Shown: positions 1 through 7,277, numbered from the stretch's first letter. The stretch: 10,098 nt of DNA from CALXOD01 sp964402715 (GCA_964402715.1 CAYODJ010000041.1:1-10098); one strand, 5' to 3'. The notes: generated from the letters alone by a model not told the origin. Made by a program: numbers and translations.

Positions 1-29
1 TCCCCCGCCCACGGCTCCCGTACTTTCAT
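1..29 (-). CDS. possible start of next gene, overlapping cdaA stop (partial)
   Basis: An ATG on the minus strand at 29-27 overlaps the cdaA TGA in an ATGA arrangement. It opens a frame reading MKVREPWAG to the window edge. Stop-start overlaps of this kind usually indicate translational coupling. In many bacteria the gene after cdaA encodes the CdaA regulator CdaR (YbbR domain), so that is the natural guess, but nine residues cannot show it. The nearest purine-rich stretch (GGGAGGG, 54-60) lies too far upstream to be an ordinary ribosome binding site. Confidence 0.25.
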
Positions 30-916
30 TTTTTCATACTATTTTTGACACTACCCTCCCCGGCGGCCGCCGGCGCCGGCGCGTCCGCCGCGTCGGCGGA
101 ACCGTCGTTCAGAATGTCGCCGATGGCCAGACTGTCGTCCTCCTGCTTGTTGATGATCAGGCTCCCCAGACACTCCTCGAGCTTCTGCGGAGTCAGACGG
201 CGCAGGAGGGAGCCGCGGTAGCAGATGCTTATGAAGCCGGTTTCCTCCGACACCACCACCACCACCGCGTCGGTGTCCTCGGCGATGCCCATCGCGGCGC
301 GGTGCCGCGTTCCGAGCCGCTGCAGATATCCGGCCGTGCTCCTGGTCAGCGGCAGAATCACCCGCGCCGCCACGATGCGGTTGTCCCTGATGATCACGGC
401 TCCGTCGTGCAGGGGGGACTTGGTCGAGAAGATGGATTCAAGCAGCATGGAGTTCACCCGGCAGTCCAGCTTCATGGCGTCCTCCTCGAAGGTGCGGAGC
501 CCGATGCGCCGCTCGAAGACTATCAGCGCGCCGCATCTGCGCCGCGACATGTTCACCGCCGCCGCGACCACCTCGCCGATCACCTCCCGTTTCCGCTTGC
601 CCCGCATGAAGGTGAAGGCGCCCAGCTGCGCGAAAGCCCGCCGCAGCTCCGGCTGGAAGATCACGATCACCGCCGTGGCCAGAATGCTCCAGAATCCCTC
701 GACGAGCCAGTTGATCACCTCGAACTTCAACGCGTCGGACGCGACCGACAGCCCCATCAGCACCGTCACCAGCCCGGTAAGGACGTAGGCGCCGCGCGTG
801 CCGCGCAGAAAGTAGAGGACTTTGTAAATCAGGAAAGCGATCAGACCGGTTTCCAGCACGGGGTGCAGACAGCGTATGAGCAGCTCAAAGAATTTCTGGC
901 AGGACGTCCAGTCCAC
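26..916 (-). CDS. cdaA: membrane diadenylate cyclase CdaA (DacA/YbbP type)
   Basis: Condenses two ATP into the second messenger c-di-AMP at the inner face of the cytoplasmic membrane. The 296-residue protein has the CdaA layout: three hydrophobic segments at about 11-37, 42-62 and 70-88, a basic linker (about 104-110, RGKRKR), then the DAC (DisA_N) domain from about 115 to 255. The DAC signatures are present: DGA at 171-173 (in SPLHDGAVII) and RHR at 204-206 (in GTRHRAAMG). The last 25 residues are a low-complexity Ala/Asp tail outside the family core. The start is GTG at 916, chosen because GGGAGG lies 6-7 nt upstream and the first membrane segment begins soon after. It is probably transcribed from its own promoter at 967-995. 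folP lies immediately upstream. An ATGA overlap at the stop suggests coupling to a gene beyond the window. The family assignment is firm. Confidence 0.95.
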   Translation of the reverse strand: MDWTSCQKFFELLIRCLHPVLETGLIAFLIYKVLYFLRGTRGAYVLTGLVTVLMGLSVASDALKFEVINWLVEGFWSILATAVIVIFQPELRRAFAQLGAFTFMRGKRKREVIGEVVAAAVNMSRRRCGALIVFERRIGLRTFEEDAMKLDCRVNSMLLESIFSTKSPLHDGAVIIRDNRIVAARVILPLTRSTAGYLQRLGTRHRAAMGIAEDTDAVVVVVSEETGFISICYRGSLLRRLTPQKLEECLGSLIINKQEDDSLAIGDILNDGSADAADAPAPAAAGEGSVKNSMKK

Positions 917-966
917 GCGAGGCCTCCCTCTCCTTGAATCCGTCGGACTTGCGGTTTCCGCACGTA

Positions 967-995
967 AATATACCGCCCTGAGGCGTCCCTTGCAA
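967..995 (-). promoter_or_regulatory. sigma70-like promoter for cdaA
   Basis: On the minus strand a TTGCAA -35 (990-995) is separated by 17 nt from a TATATT -10 (967-972), about 50 nt before the cdaA GTG. The -10 sits in GGCGGTATATTTACG (963-977), which recurs exactly at the gyrA promoter. It lies just past the folP stop, so cdaA can be expressed independently of gyrA-folP. Confidence 0.65.
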
Positions 996-1023
996 CACCG
1001 CGGCGGGTTTTTTCGCGCGGGTT

Positions 1024-1830
1024 TCAGGCGAGATGACGCCAGACGCGGAAGGCGCGCGCGGTCGACCGCACGTCGTGCACGCGCACCGCGAAGGCGCCGC
1101 GGCTCAGCGCGTAGAGCGACGCGGCCAGCGAGCCTGAGTCTCTGCGGAGCGGATCCGGCTCGTCCAGAAGCTCGCCGATGAACGATTTGCGGGAGTGCCC
1201 GATCACCACCTTCCCCGCGCCGAGCAGCGCGTCCAGGTTCCGCAGCAGCGTCCAGTCCTGCTCCGCCGTCTTGGCGAATCCGAGGCAGGGATCGAACATG
1301 ACGGCCTCGCGGGCCACGCCGGCGTCCTCCGCCGCCCGCGCCCGCTCCTCCCAGAACCGCAGCACCGACGCCGTCACGTCCCCGTAGACGCAGAACTCGG
1401 GATCGCGCATGCGCAGCGGGGAGCCGCGGCTGTGTCCGATGATCAGACCGGCTCCGAAAGACGCGACGACGGAGGCCATGTCGTCCGAGAACCGCAGTCC
1501 GCTCACGTCGTTCACCACCGAGGCTCCGGCCTCCAGCGCCGCCCGCGCCACCGCGCTCTTGCGCGTGTCGACGCTGACGACGCAGCGCGGCCGCAGCCGC
1601 TTCAGCTCGGCGATCACCGGAACGACCCGCTCCGTCTCCTCGCCGGCCGGCACGTCGGCCGCGCCCGGACGGGTGGACTCGCCGCCGACGTCGACCATGT
1701 CGGCCCCGTCGTCCAGAAGACGCAGAGCCCTGTCCACCGCGCCGGCTTTCGTCGCCGAGACTCCGCCGTCCGAAAAGGAATCCGGCGTGACGTTGACGAT
1801 TCCTATGATTTTCGTGCCCGTCCCTTTCAC
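1024..1830 (-). CDS. folP: dihydropteroate synthase
   Basis: Joins p-aminobenzoate to 6-hydroxymethyl-dihydropterin diphosphate to form dihydropteroate in folate synthesis; it is the sulfonamide target. At 268 residues it has normal length and the TIM-barrel motifs in order: GIVNVTPDSFSDGG at 10-23, DVGGESTRPGA at 47-57, VSVDTRKS at 85-92, VVNDVSG at 105-111, a pterin-site strand FDPCLGFAKT at 179-188, GHSRKSFIG at 211-219 and RVHDV at 250-254. Two loops depart slightly from the usual form: DPCLGFAK instead of DPGxGFGK, and IGHSRGSP where MHMxGxP is common. The start is GTG (1830) with a GGAG about 7 nt upstream; no better in-frame ATG precedes the first strand. It lies 78 bp after gyrA with no visible terminator or promoter between, so cotranscription with gyrA is likely. 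The next gene, cdaA, has its own promoter. Confidence 0.95.
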   Translation of the reverse strand: MKGTGTKIIGIVNVTPDSFSDGGVSATKAGAVDRALRLLDDGADMVDVGGESTRPGAADVPAGEETERVVPVIAELKRLRPRCVVSVDTRKSAVARAALEAGASVVNDVSGLRFSDDMASVVASFGAGLIIGHSRGSPLRMRDPEFCVYGDVTASVLRFWEERARAAEDAGVAREAVMFDPCLGFAKTAEQDWTLLRNLDALLGAGKVVIGHSRKSFIGELLDEPDPLRRDSGSLAASLYALSRGAFAVRVHDVRSTARAFRVWRHLA

Positions 1831-1908
1831 CGCGCGTCTCCGCTGCAGGCGCCGGTCACGCGGACGGGAGGGACGGAGACGATCCGCTCATCCGCCCGCG
1901 CCCCGTGT

Positions 1909-4587
1909 TCAGACGTCCGTTCCGTCCGGAACATCGCCGTATCCGGAACCGTCGCCGTCCGCGCCGCCGGAACCGGTTCCGTCCCGGAATTCCGCGATCC
2001 CCGCCGGCTCCGTCTCCGCGTGCCGGATCTCGCCGGCCGCGGCTTCCGGTTCCGCCGGATTTTCCGCGCTCCCGACGTCGATCAGCCGGGCGACTCCGGT
2101 GATGCGGTCGTGCGGATTCAGGTTCATGATGCGGACGCCTTTCGAATTCCGTCCGACGGTCCGTATCTCCTCCGCGGGCGTGCGCACCAGCTGCCCCCGC
2201 TCGGTGGTCAGCAGGATTTCGTCGTCGCCGGCGATCTGCAGGGCGTTGATCACGGACTCGCCCTCGCGCAGACGGATGTTGGCGACACCCTTGGCTCCGC
2301 GTCCGGTCTTCCGGTAGGCGCTCACGAACGAACGCTTGCCCATGCCGCCGGACGTGACCACCAGCACCTCCGGACCGCCGCCCGCGGCCGGTGCGTCGTC
2401 GCCGGATCCGTCCTCCGCGGATTCCGGCGGCTCCTCCCCGGTGACGCCGCCGTCCCGGCGGATCACCTCCATCGCCACGAGCGCGTCCCCGTCGAGCTTG
2501 AAGCGCATGCCCGTCACACCCCTGGCGGTGCGTCCCATCGGACGTATCTGCTCGTCGTTCTGATCGAACCGGCACGCCATGCCGAGCCGGCTGGAGAGCA
2601 GAATCTCGTCTCCGTTGACGCTGATCTGCGCCCCGATGAGGGCGTCGTCGTCCTCGATGACCAGCGCGCGCAGTCCGGCGCGGCGGAGATTCCTGAACAG
2701 CGCCAGCGCGGTCTTCTTGACGAAGCCGCGACGCGACGCCATCACTATGTACTTGTCGGGCTCGTCGAACTCGTCCGGCCGCACCGTCAGCATCGCCTGG
2801 ACCCTCTCGCCGGGCTCGATCTTGATCATGTTGACTATCGCCTTGCCCTTGCCGATCCGCGAACCCTCGGGAATTTCGTAGACGTTCAGCCAGTACATGA
2901 AGCCGCGGTTGGTGAAGAAGAAAATCAGATCATGACTGCTGGCGTTGAAGAGATGCTCCACGTGATCCTCGTTGCGGGTCTCCATGCCGATGATGCCCTT
3001 GCCTCCGCGGTGCTGCGTCCGGTAGGTGTCGGCCGGCACCCGCTTGATGTAGCCGGTGCTGGACACCGTGATGACGCAGCTGTGACGCGGAATCAGGTCG
3101 GCGATGTTCAGGTCGCTGTCGTCGCCGACGATCTCCGTCCGTCTGGCGTCGGCGTACTTGTCGCGGATGACGGTCAGCTCGTCCCTGATCACGCCGATTC
3201 TCGCCTCGCGGCTGGCCAGAAGATTCTGGAGATATTCGATGCGTCTCCGCAGCTCCTCGAACTCGTTGCGGACGTCCTCGATGGCGAGCCCGGTCAGCTG
3301 GTGCAGCCGCATGTCGAGAATCGCGTTCACCTGCAGCTGCGAGAAGGCGAACCTCGCCCGCAGCGCCGCCTCCGCGTCCTGACGGCTGCGCGACTCGCGG
3401 ATTATGCGAACCACCTCGTCGATGTTCGCCAGAGCCAGCAGCAGACCCTCCAGGATGTGGGCCCTGTCGCGGGCCCTGCCCAGATCGAACGCGGCGCGCC
3501 GCGTCACCACCTCGAGGCGGTGATCGATGTACGCCTGAAGAAGCTCCGCCAGGTTCATCACCCTCGGACGGTTGTGGTCGACCACCAGCATCGTCACGCC
3601 TATGACCGTCTCCAGCGGCGTATGGGCGAAAAGCTGGTTCAGCACCACCGAGCCCATCGCGCCGCGCTTGACGTCGATCACGATCCTGACGCCGGCGCGC
3701 TTGCTGGTCTCGTCGCGCAGACCGGAAATGCCGGAGATGTGCTTTTCGGACACCAGGTCGGCGATCTTCTTCACCAGCTGCTCCTTGTTGACGCCGTAGG
3801 GGATCTCCGAAACGACGATCTGCTCGCGGCCGTCCTTCTCCGTTATCTCGGTTCTGGCGCGCAGACGGACGCTCCCCCGGCCGGTGGCGTAGATCTGCCG
3901 CAGGGCGCCGCGCCCGCGGATGATGGCCCCGGTCGGGAAATCCGGACCGGGCAGATGCTCCATCAGCTCGTCGACGGTGGCCTTCGGATTGTCCAGCAGT
4001 GCCACGGCGGCGTTGATCACCTCCCCCAGGTTGTGGGTCGGAATGTTGGTCGCCATGCCGACGCCGATGCCGGTGCTGCCGTTCACCAGCAGGTGCGGGA
4101 AAGCGGCGGGAAGCACAGACGGCTCGGTCTCGGACTCGTCGAAGTTCGGAACCATGTCGACGGTGTCCTTCTCGATGTCGGCGAGAAGCTCCTCGGCCAG
4201 GCGTTCCATGCGGCACTCCGTGTACCTGCTGGCGGCGGCCGGATCGCCGTCGATGTTGCCGAAATTACCCTGCCCCTCGATCAGGGGCGCCCGCATGGAG
4301 AAGTCCTGGGCCAGACGCACGAGCGCGTCGTAGATGGCCGCGTCGCCGTGCGGATGATACTTTCCCATCACCTCGCCGACGACGCGCGCGCACTTCACCG
4401 TGGCGTGCGTCTTGGTGAGTCCGAGCTGCTTCATCGCGTAGAGGATGCGGCGGTTGACCGGCTTGAGCCCGTCGCGCACGTCCGGGATGGCGCGGCCGAC
4501 GTTGACGCTCAGCGAATACTGCAGGTAGGCAGTATGCATGATGTCTTCGATATTTACAGGAAAGTCCCTGGTGCTGAGTTCGCTCAT
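1909..4587 (-). CDS. gyrA: DNA gyrase subunit A
   Basis: The breakage-reunion subunit of DNA gyrase, which with GyrB introduces negative supercoils using ATP. The start is ATG 4587 (MSELSTRDFP), with a GAAAGG ribosome site at 4594-4599; a further ATG at 4617 adds ten unconserved residues and lacks this support. With this start the catalytic tyrosine is Y122 (RYTE), preceded by R121, exactly as in E. coli numbering. The winged-helix/QRDR region reads HPHGDAAIYD, giving Ala83 where E. coli has Ser83; Asp87 is kept. The GyrA box is QHRGGKG at 525-531, a mild variant of QRRGGKG. Together with the repeated beta-pinwheel motifs through about residue 835, this marks GyrA rather than ParC. At 892 residues it is slightly long: a Glu/Ala/Gly/Asp-rich insert lies at about 711-739, and an acidic, Gly-rich tail follows about residue 840. 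folP follows at 78 bp. Confidence 0.97.
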   Translation of the reverse strand: MSELSTRDFPVNIEDIMHTAYLQYSLSVNVGRAIPDVRDGLKPVNRRILYAMKQLGLTKTHATVKCARVVGEVMGKYHPHGDAAIYDALVRLAQDFSMRAPLIEGQGNFGNIDGDPAAASRYTECRMERLAEELLADIEKDTVDMVPNFDESETEPSVLPAAFPHLLVNGSTGIGVGMATNIPTHNLGEVINAAVALLDNPKATVDELMEHLPGPDFPTGAIIRGRGALRQIYATGRGSVRLRARTEITEKDGREQIVVSEIPYGVNKEQLVKKIADLVSEKHISGISGLRDETSKRAGVRIVIDVKRGAMGSVVLNQLFAHTPLETVIGVTMLVVDHNRPRVMNLAELLQAYIDHRLEVVTRRAAFDLGRARDRAHILEGLLLALANIDEVVRIIRESRSRQDAEAALRARFAFSQLQVNAILDMRLHQLTGLAIEDVRNEFEELRRRIEYLQNLLASREARIGVIRDELTVIRDKYADARRTEIVGDDSDLNIADLIPRHSCVITVSSTGYIKRVPADTYRTQHRGGKGIIGMETRNEDHVEHLFNASSHDLIFFFTNRGFMYWLNVYEIPEGSRIGKGKAIVNMIKIEPGERVQAMLTVRPDEFDEPDKYIVMASRRGFVKKTALALFRNLRRAGLRALVIEDDDALIGAQISVNGDEILLSSRLGMACRFDQNDEQIRPMGRTARGVTGMRFKLDGDALVAMEVIRRDGGVTGEEPPESAEDGSGDDAPAAGGGPEVLVVTSGGMGKRSFVSAYRKTGRGAKGVANIRLREGESVINALQIAGDDEILLTTERGQLVRTPAEEIRTVGRNSKGVRIMNLNPHDRITGVARLIDVGSAENPAEPEAAAGEIRHAETEPAGIAEFRDGTGSGGADGDGSGYGDVPDGTDV

Positions 4588-4642
4588 TGCAGACCTTTCG
4601 TTCGCGTGGCCGCGCACCGCCGTGCCGGCCGGAAAACAGGGC

Positions 4643-4682
4643 GGACGCCGGCGGGCGTCCCCGCGCGGACGCCGTGGGCGTC
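4643..4682 (-). repeat. tandem hairpins in gyrA 5' leader
   Basis: Two adjacent inverted repeats lie between the gyrA promoter and its start codon: GGACGCC-ggcg-GGCGTCC (4643-4660) and GACGCC-gtg-GGCGTC (4668-4682). Because the arms share the same sequence, the 5' arm of one could also pair with the 3' arm of the other, giving mutually exclusive structures. No U-tract follows either hairpin, so they do not look like ordinary terminators. A role in mRNA stability or gyrA control is only possible. Confidence 0.5.
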
Positions 4683-4713
4683 AGCTGCGGACAGGCAGAA
4701 AAAAACATGCGTA

Positions 4714-4742
4714 AATATACCGCCGGATTCCCCGGAAAACAA
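4714..4742 (-). promoter_or_regulatory. sigma70-like promoter for gyrA(-folP)
   Basis: On the minus strand TTGTTT (-35, 4737-4742) is separated by 17 nt from TATATT (-10, 4714-4719). The predicted transcript starts near 4707, leaving about 120 nt of leader before gyrA. The -10 region shares the 15-nt core GGCGGTATATTTACG (4710-4724) with the cdaA promoter. Confidence 0.6.
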
Positions 4743-4747
4743 GCCTG

Positions 4748-4767
4748 GCCCGCCCTGCGGCGCGGGC
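4748..4767 (-). terminator. weak candidate terminator after the acetyltransferase
   Basis: A GC-rich inverted repeat (GCCCGC / GCGGGC, 8-nt loop) lies between the acetyltransferase stop and the gyrA promoter. On the minus strand the nearest T-rich stretch is CTTGTTTT, several bases after the stem and overlapping the gyrA -35. A perfect 14-nt palindrome, CGTCCCCGGGGACG (4794-4807), lies just upstream in the transcript. One or both could end the glmM-acetyltransferase transcript, but neither is a canonical intrinsic terminator. Confidence 0.3.
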
Positions 4768-4830
4768 GTTTTCAGCGTACGTGACGGGAAGTGCGTCCCC
4801 GGGGACGGCGCGCGCCGGAAAGGACGGTTT

Positions 4831-5697
4831 TCAGCGCTGAACCACAGCCCCGGGCCGGGTCTGAGCTCCGGGCGGCAGCATGCGCCCCGGATAGATCGCG
4901 GTGTGGATTCCGGTGTGAACGCCCTCGCCGATCACGGCGCCGAACTTGCGCCTCCCCGTGTCGATCAGATCGCCGCCGATCTTCCAGCGGTGATTGCGTC
5001 CGTCGTGCCGGAAATTCGAAATGACGGTTCCCGCGCCGAAATTCACGCGGCCGCATATCACCGAATCGCCGACGTAGCTCAGATGCCCGACGCTCACATG
5101 GTCGAACAGCAGCGAATTCTTGATCTCGACCGCCTGTCCGACATGGCAGTTGTCGCCGATGGACGTGCTGCCGCGTATATAGCAGTTCGGGCCGATTTTG
5201 CAGTTCTCTCCGATGACCGCGTTGCCTTCGATGTAGACGCCCGGCAGAAGCACGCTTCCGCGTCCGAGACGGACATGCCCGTCGACGGTCACGCCGTCGC
5301 GCACGGAGCCGAGCACGACGTCCTCGTCCAGGGCTCCCACCAGAAGTTCGTTCAGAGTCAGCAGATCCCACGGATGACGGATCAGCAGCGAACCGTCGTC
5401 CGGCCGGATCACCGCCGTCCCGGCGCCGCCGGGAAGCTCCGCCGTCAGAAGATCCTCGCCGCCGTCGCAGTCCCTCACCGCCACCGACCGCCCGCAGTCC
5501 CGCAGCAGCAGCGCCAGCTGCGGAGACGGCAGAAAATTGCCCTTCACACGCACCGACGGACCGCCGGAATCCGGCAGTCCCGCGAGGCGCTCCAGAATGA
5601 CGTCGCCTATCCTCCTGCCCGCCACCTTTATGTCCGCCGGAGGAAGCGTGACGGGGAACAGACTCCCGACCGTCAGATTTTCAATCTCTATTTTCAT
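4831..5697 (-). CDS. GlmU-type left-handed beta-helix acetyltransferase lacking the uridylyltransferase domain
   Basis: Probably an acetyl-CoA-dependent glucosamine-1-phosphate N-acetyltransferase making GlcNAc-1-P. Of 288 residues, about 125-283 form hexapeptide repeats (for example IGENCKIGPNCYIRG, IGDNCHVG). They contain the GlmU acetyltransferase core: VEIKNSLL, then HLSYVGD with H205 at the place of the GlmU catalytic histidine, then NFGAGT. The following SNFRHDG...DTGRRKFGAVIG...VHTGI segment resembles the C-terminal half of archaeal-type bifunctional sugar-phosphate nucleotidylyltransferase/acetyltransferases. The first 110 or so residues have no G-x-G-T-R-M nucleotide-binding motif. 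They end in IRHPWDLLTLNE, reminiscent of the short degenerate NTP_transf_4-like N-domain of some GlmU-family proteins. The start is ATG 5697 with GGGAG at 5706-5710; a GTG at 5790 overlapping the glmM stop has its GGGAG too close to work well. It lies 86 bp after glmM, consistent with one operon. The exact acceptor sugar is inferred. Confidence 0.8.
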   Translation of the reverse strand: MKIEIENLTVGSLFPVTLPPADIKVAGRRIGDVILERLAGLPDSGGPSVRVKGNFLPSPQLALLLRDCGRSVAVRDCDGGEDLLTAELPGGAGTAVIRPDDGSLLIRHPWDLLTLNELLVGALDEDVVLGSVRDGVTVDGHVRLGRGSVLLPGVYIEGNAVIGENCKIGPNCYIRGSTSIGDNCHVGQAVEIKNSLLFDHVSVGHLSYVGDSVICGRVNFGAGTVISNFRHDGRNHRWKIGGDLIDTGRRKFGAVIGEGVHTGIHTAIYPGRMLPPGAQTRPGAVVQR

Positions 5698-5783
5698 CGC
5701 ATCAGCTCCCGCATGGTTGCAGCCTGCACCGGCGGCGGGTTCGCGCGACCGCGCCCTCCCCCCGCCGGAAAACGAACGAACCT

Positions 5784-7142
5784 CTAACACAGCTCCCGGC
5801 GCGCGGCATCAAGCAGGCGATCCGTCCAGAGCCGCACCTCGCCGGCGTCCTCGGCCTCGACCAGCACCCGCAGCTTGTTCTCCGTGCCGGAGAAGCGCAC
5901 CACGATCCTGCCGGAGGAACCGAGCGACCGCCGGCACCGCTCCATCACCTCCGACAGCAGGGGAAGATCCTGCAGGGGTGTCCTGCGGACGACCGGCAGA
6001 GACTGTATCTCCTGCGGGAACACCCGCATGAACCCCGCGAGATCCGACAGCCTCCGGCCGCTGGTCACCATCAGCTCCAGCACATGAAGCGCGGAGATGA
6101 TGCCGTCGCCGGTGGTGGCGTAGTCCATGAAGATGATGTGCCCGGACTGCTCTCCGCCGATGTTGAAACGGCCCTCCCGCATGCGGTCTATCACGTACCT
6201 GTCCCCGACGTCGGTCACCTCCACCGCGACGCCGTTGTCCTTCATGGCGCGGTGCAGTCCGAGGTTGCTCATCGACGTGACCACCACGGTGTCGGACGAC
6301 AGTCTGCCGCGCCGCTTGTACTCCAGGGCCAGCATGCCGATGATGCGGTCGCCGTTGACTTCCGCTCCGTTCTCGTCGCAGAAGATGACCCTGTCGGCGT
6401 CCCCGTCGAAGGCGATCCCGACGTCGGCGCCGAGCTCCTTCACCATGCGTCCGACGTTGCCGCTGTGCAGAGCCCCGCAGTCGAGATTGATGTTGCAGCC
6501 GTCCGGACTCACGCCGGTCTCCACCACCTCCGCGCCGAGCTCCCTGAAAATCAGCGGCGCGATGGAGTAGGCGGCGCCGTTGGCGCAGTCGAGCACGATT
6601 TTCAGTCCCCTGAGGCTGAGATTGTCGATGGAGCTCTTCGCGAACTCGATGTATCGTCCGCGGGCGTCGTCGATGCGGTAGGCCTTGCCGATGCCGGAGG
6701 GCGGCACGTGCTCGCTGTTCAGCGCACCGGAGAAGATGTGCCGCTCGATCTCCATCTCCACCTCGTCCGGCAGCTTGAACCCGTCCGCCGCGAAAATCTT
6801 GATGCCGTTGTCGGGGGCGGGATTGTGGCTGGCGGTGATCATGATGCCGCAGGCCGCGCCCATCGACCGCGTCAGATGCGCCACCGCGGGGGTCGGCATC
6901 GGGCCGACCGCCAGCACGTCCATGCCCATCGACAGCAGTCCGCTGGTCAGCGCCGACTCCAGCATGTATCCGGACAGCCTCGTGTCCTTGCCGATCACCG
7001 CTCTGGAGCGGGCGCGTCCGGCGGCGAAATGCTGCGCCGTGGCCTTACCGACCATCAGCGCCATCTCCGCAGTAATCGGATGGCAGTTGGCCTGACCGCG
7101 TATGCCGTCGGTGCCGAACAGCTTCTTCTCAGATGAACTCAT
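5784..7142 (-). CDS. glmM: phosphoglucosamine mutase
   Basis: Interconverts glucosamine-6-phosphate and glucosamine-1-phosphate, the step that commits sugar to UDP-GlcNAc for peptidoglycan and lipopolysaccharide-type polymers. The 452-residue length is standard. Motifs run in order: FGTDGIRG at 9-16; the active-site phosphoserine loop TASHNP with S105; the Mg-binding DGDADR at 246-251; the sugar-binding GGEQSGH at 329-335; and the phosphate-binding RFSGTENKLRVL at 416-427. GTDGIRG and the GEQSGH form favour GlmM over generic phosphomannomutase/phosphoglucomutase relatives. The start ATG has AAGGAG about 9 nt upstream. No convincing promoter lies in the 135-bp gap behind the aminotransferase, so it may depend on read-through. 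The next gene is a GlmU-like acetyltransferase that could use its product. Many bacteria place glmM next to cdaA; here they are separated by gyrA-folP. Confidence 0.95.
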   Translation of the reverse strand: MSSSEKKLFGTDGIRGQANCHPITAEMALMVGKATAQHFAAGRARSRAVIGKDTRLSGYMLESALTSGLLSMGMDVLAVGPMPTPAVAHLTRSMGAACGIMITASHNPAPDNGIKIFAADGFKLPDEVEMEIERHIFSGALNSEHVPPSGIGKAYRIDDARGRYIEFAKSSIDNLSLRGLKIVLDCANGAAYSIAPLIFRELGAEVVETGVSPDGCNINLDCGALHSGNVGRMVKELGADVGIAFDGDADRVIFCDENGAEVNGDRIIGMLALEYKRRGRLSSDTVVVTSMSNLGLHRAMKDNGVAVEVTDVGDRYVIDRMREGRFNIGGEQSGHIIFMDYATTGDGIISALHVLELMVTSGRRLSDLAGFMRVFPQEIQSLPVVRRTPLQDLPLLSEVMERCRRSLGSSGRIVVRFSGTENKLRVLVEAEDAGEVRLWTDRLLDAARRELC

Positions 7143-7246
7143 AGGTGAACACTCCTTGGCAATATGTCACTGAAAGATTTTCCCCGGAAACGGCGGACAT
7201 GCGGCCGGGGCGCTCTCCCGAAAACGTCACGCCCGCGCATCCGCGA

Positions 7247-7264
7247 GACGGCGGATCCGCCGTC
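7247..7264. repeat. perfect 18-nt palindrome between aminotransferase and glmM
   Basis: GACGGCGGATCCGCCGTC is its own reverse complement. As RNA it could fold into a 7-bp stem with a GATC loop, 13 nt past the aminotransferase stop. There is no U-tract on either side, so it may be a 3'-end stabilising hairpin, a factor-dependent terminator element or a protein site. Confidence 0.4.
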
Positions 7265-7277
7265 CGGACCGCCGGAG

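Noticed and set aside
985..1026. Terminator between folP and cdaA
   Set aside because: There are A/T runs and G/C runs, but on the minus strand no stem is followed by a U-tract. The plus-strand reading (short CCG/CGG stem then TTTTTT) has no gene to terminate.
1195..5787. A 1530-codon open frame on the plus strand
   Set aside because: It is the codon-aligned antisense of folP, gyrA and the acetyltransferase, which all share one frame. It stays open because those genes avoid TTA, CTA and TCA codons, a result of strong G/C third-position bias. Its translation is His/Arg/Asp/Val-rich with no recognisable domain, whereas the minus-strand genes have full motif sets.
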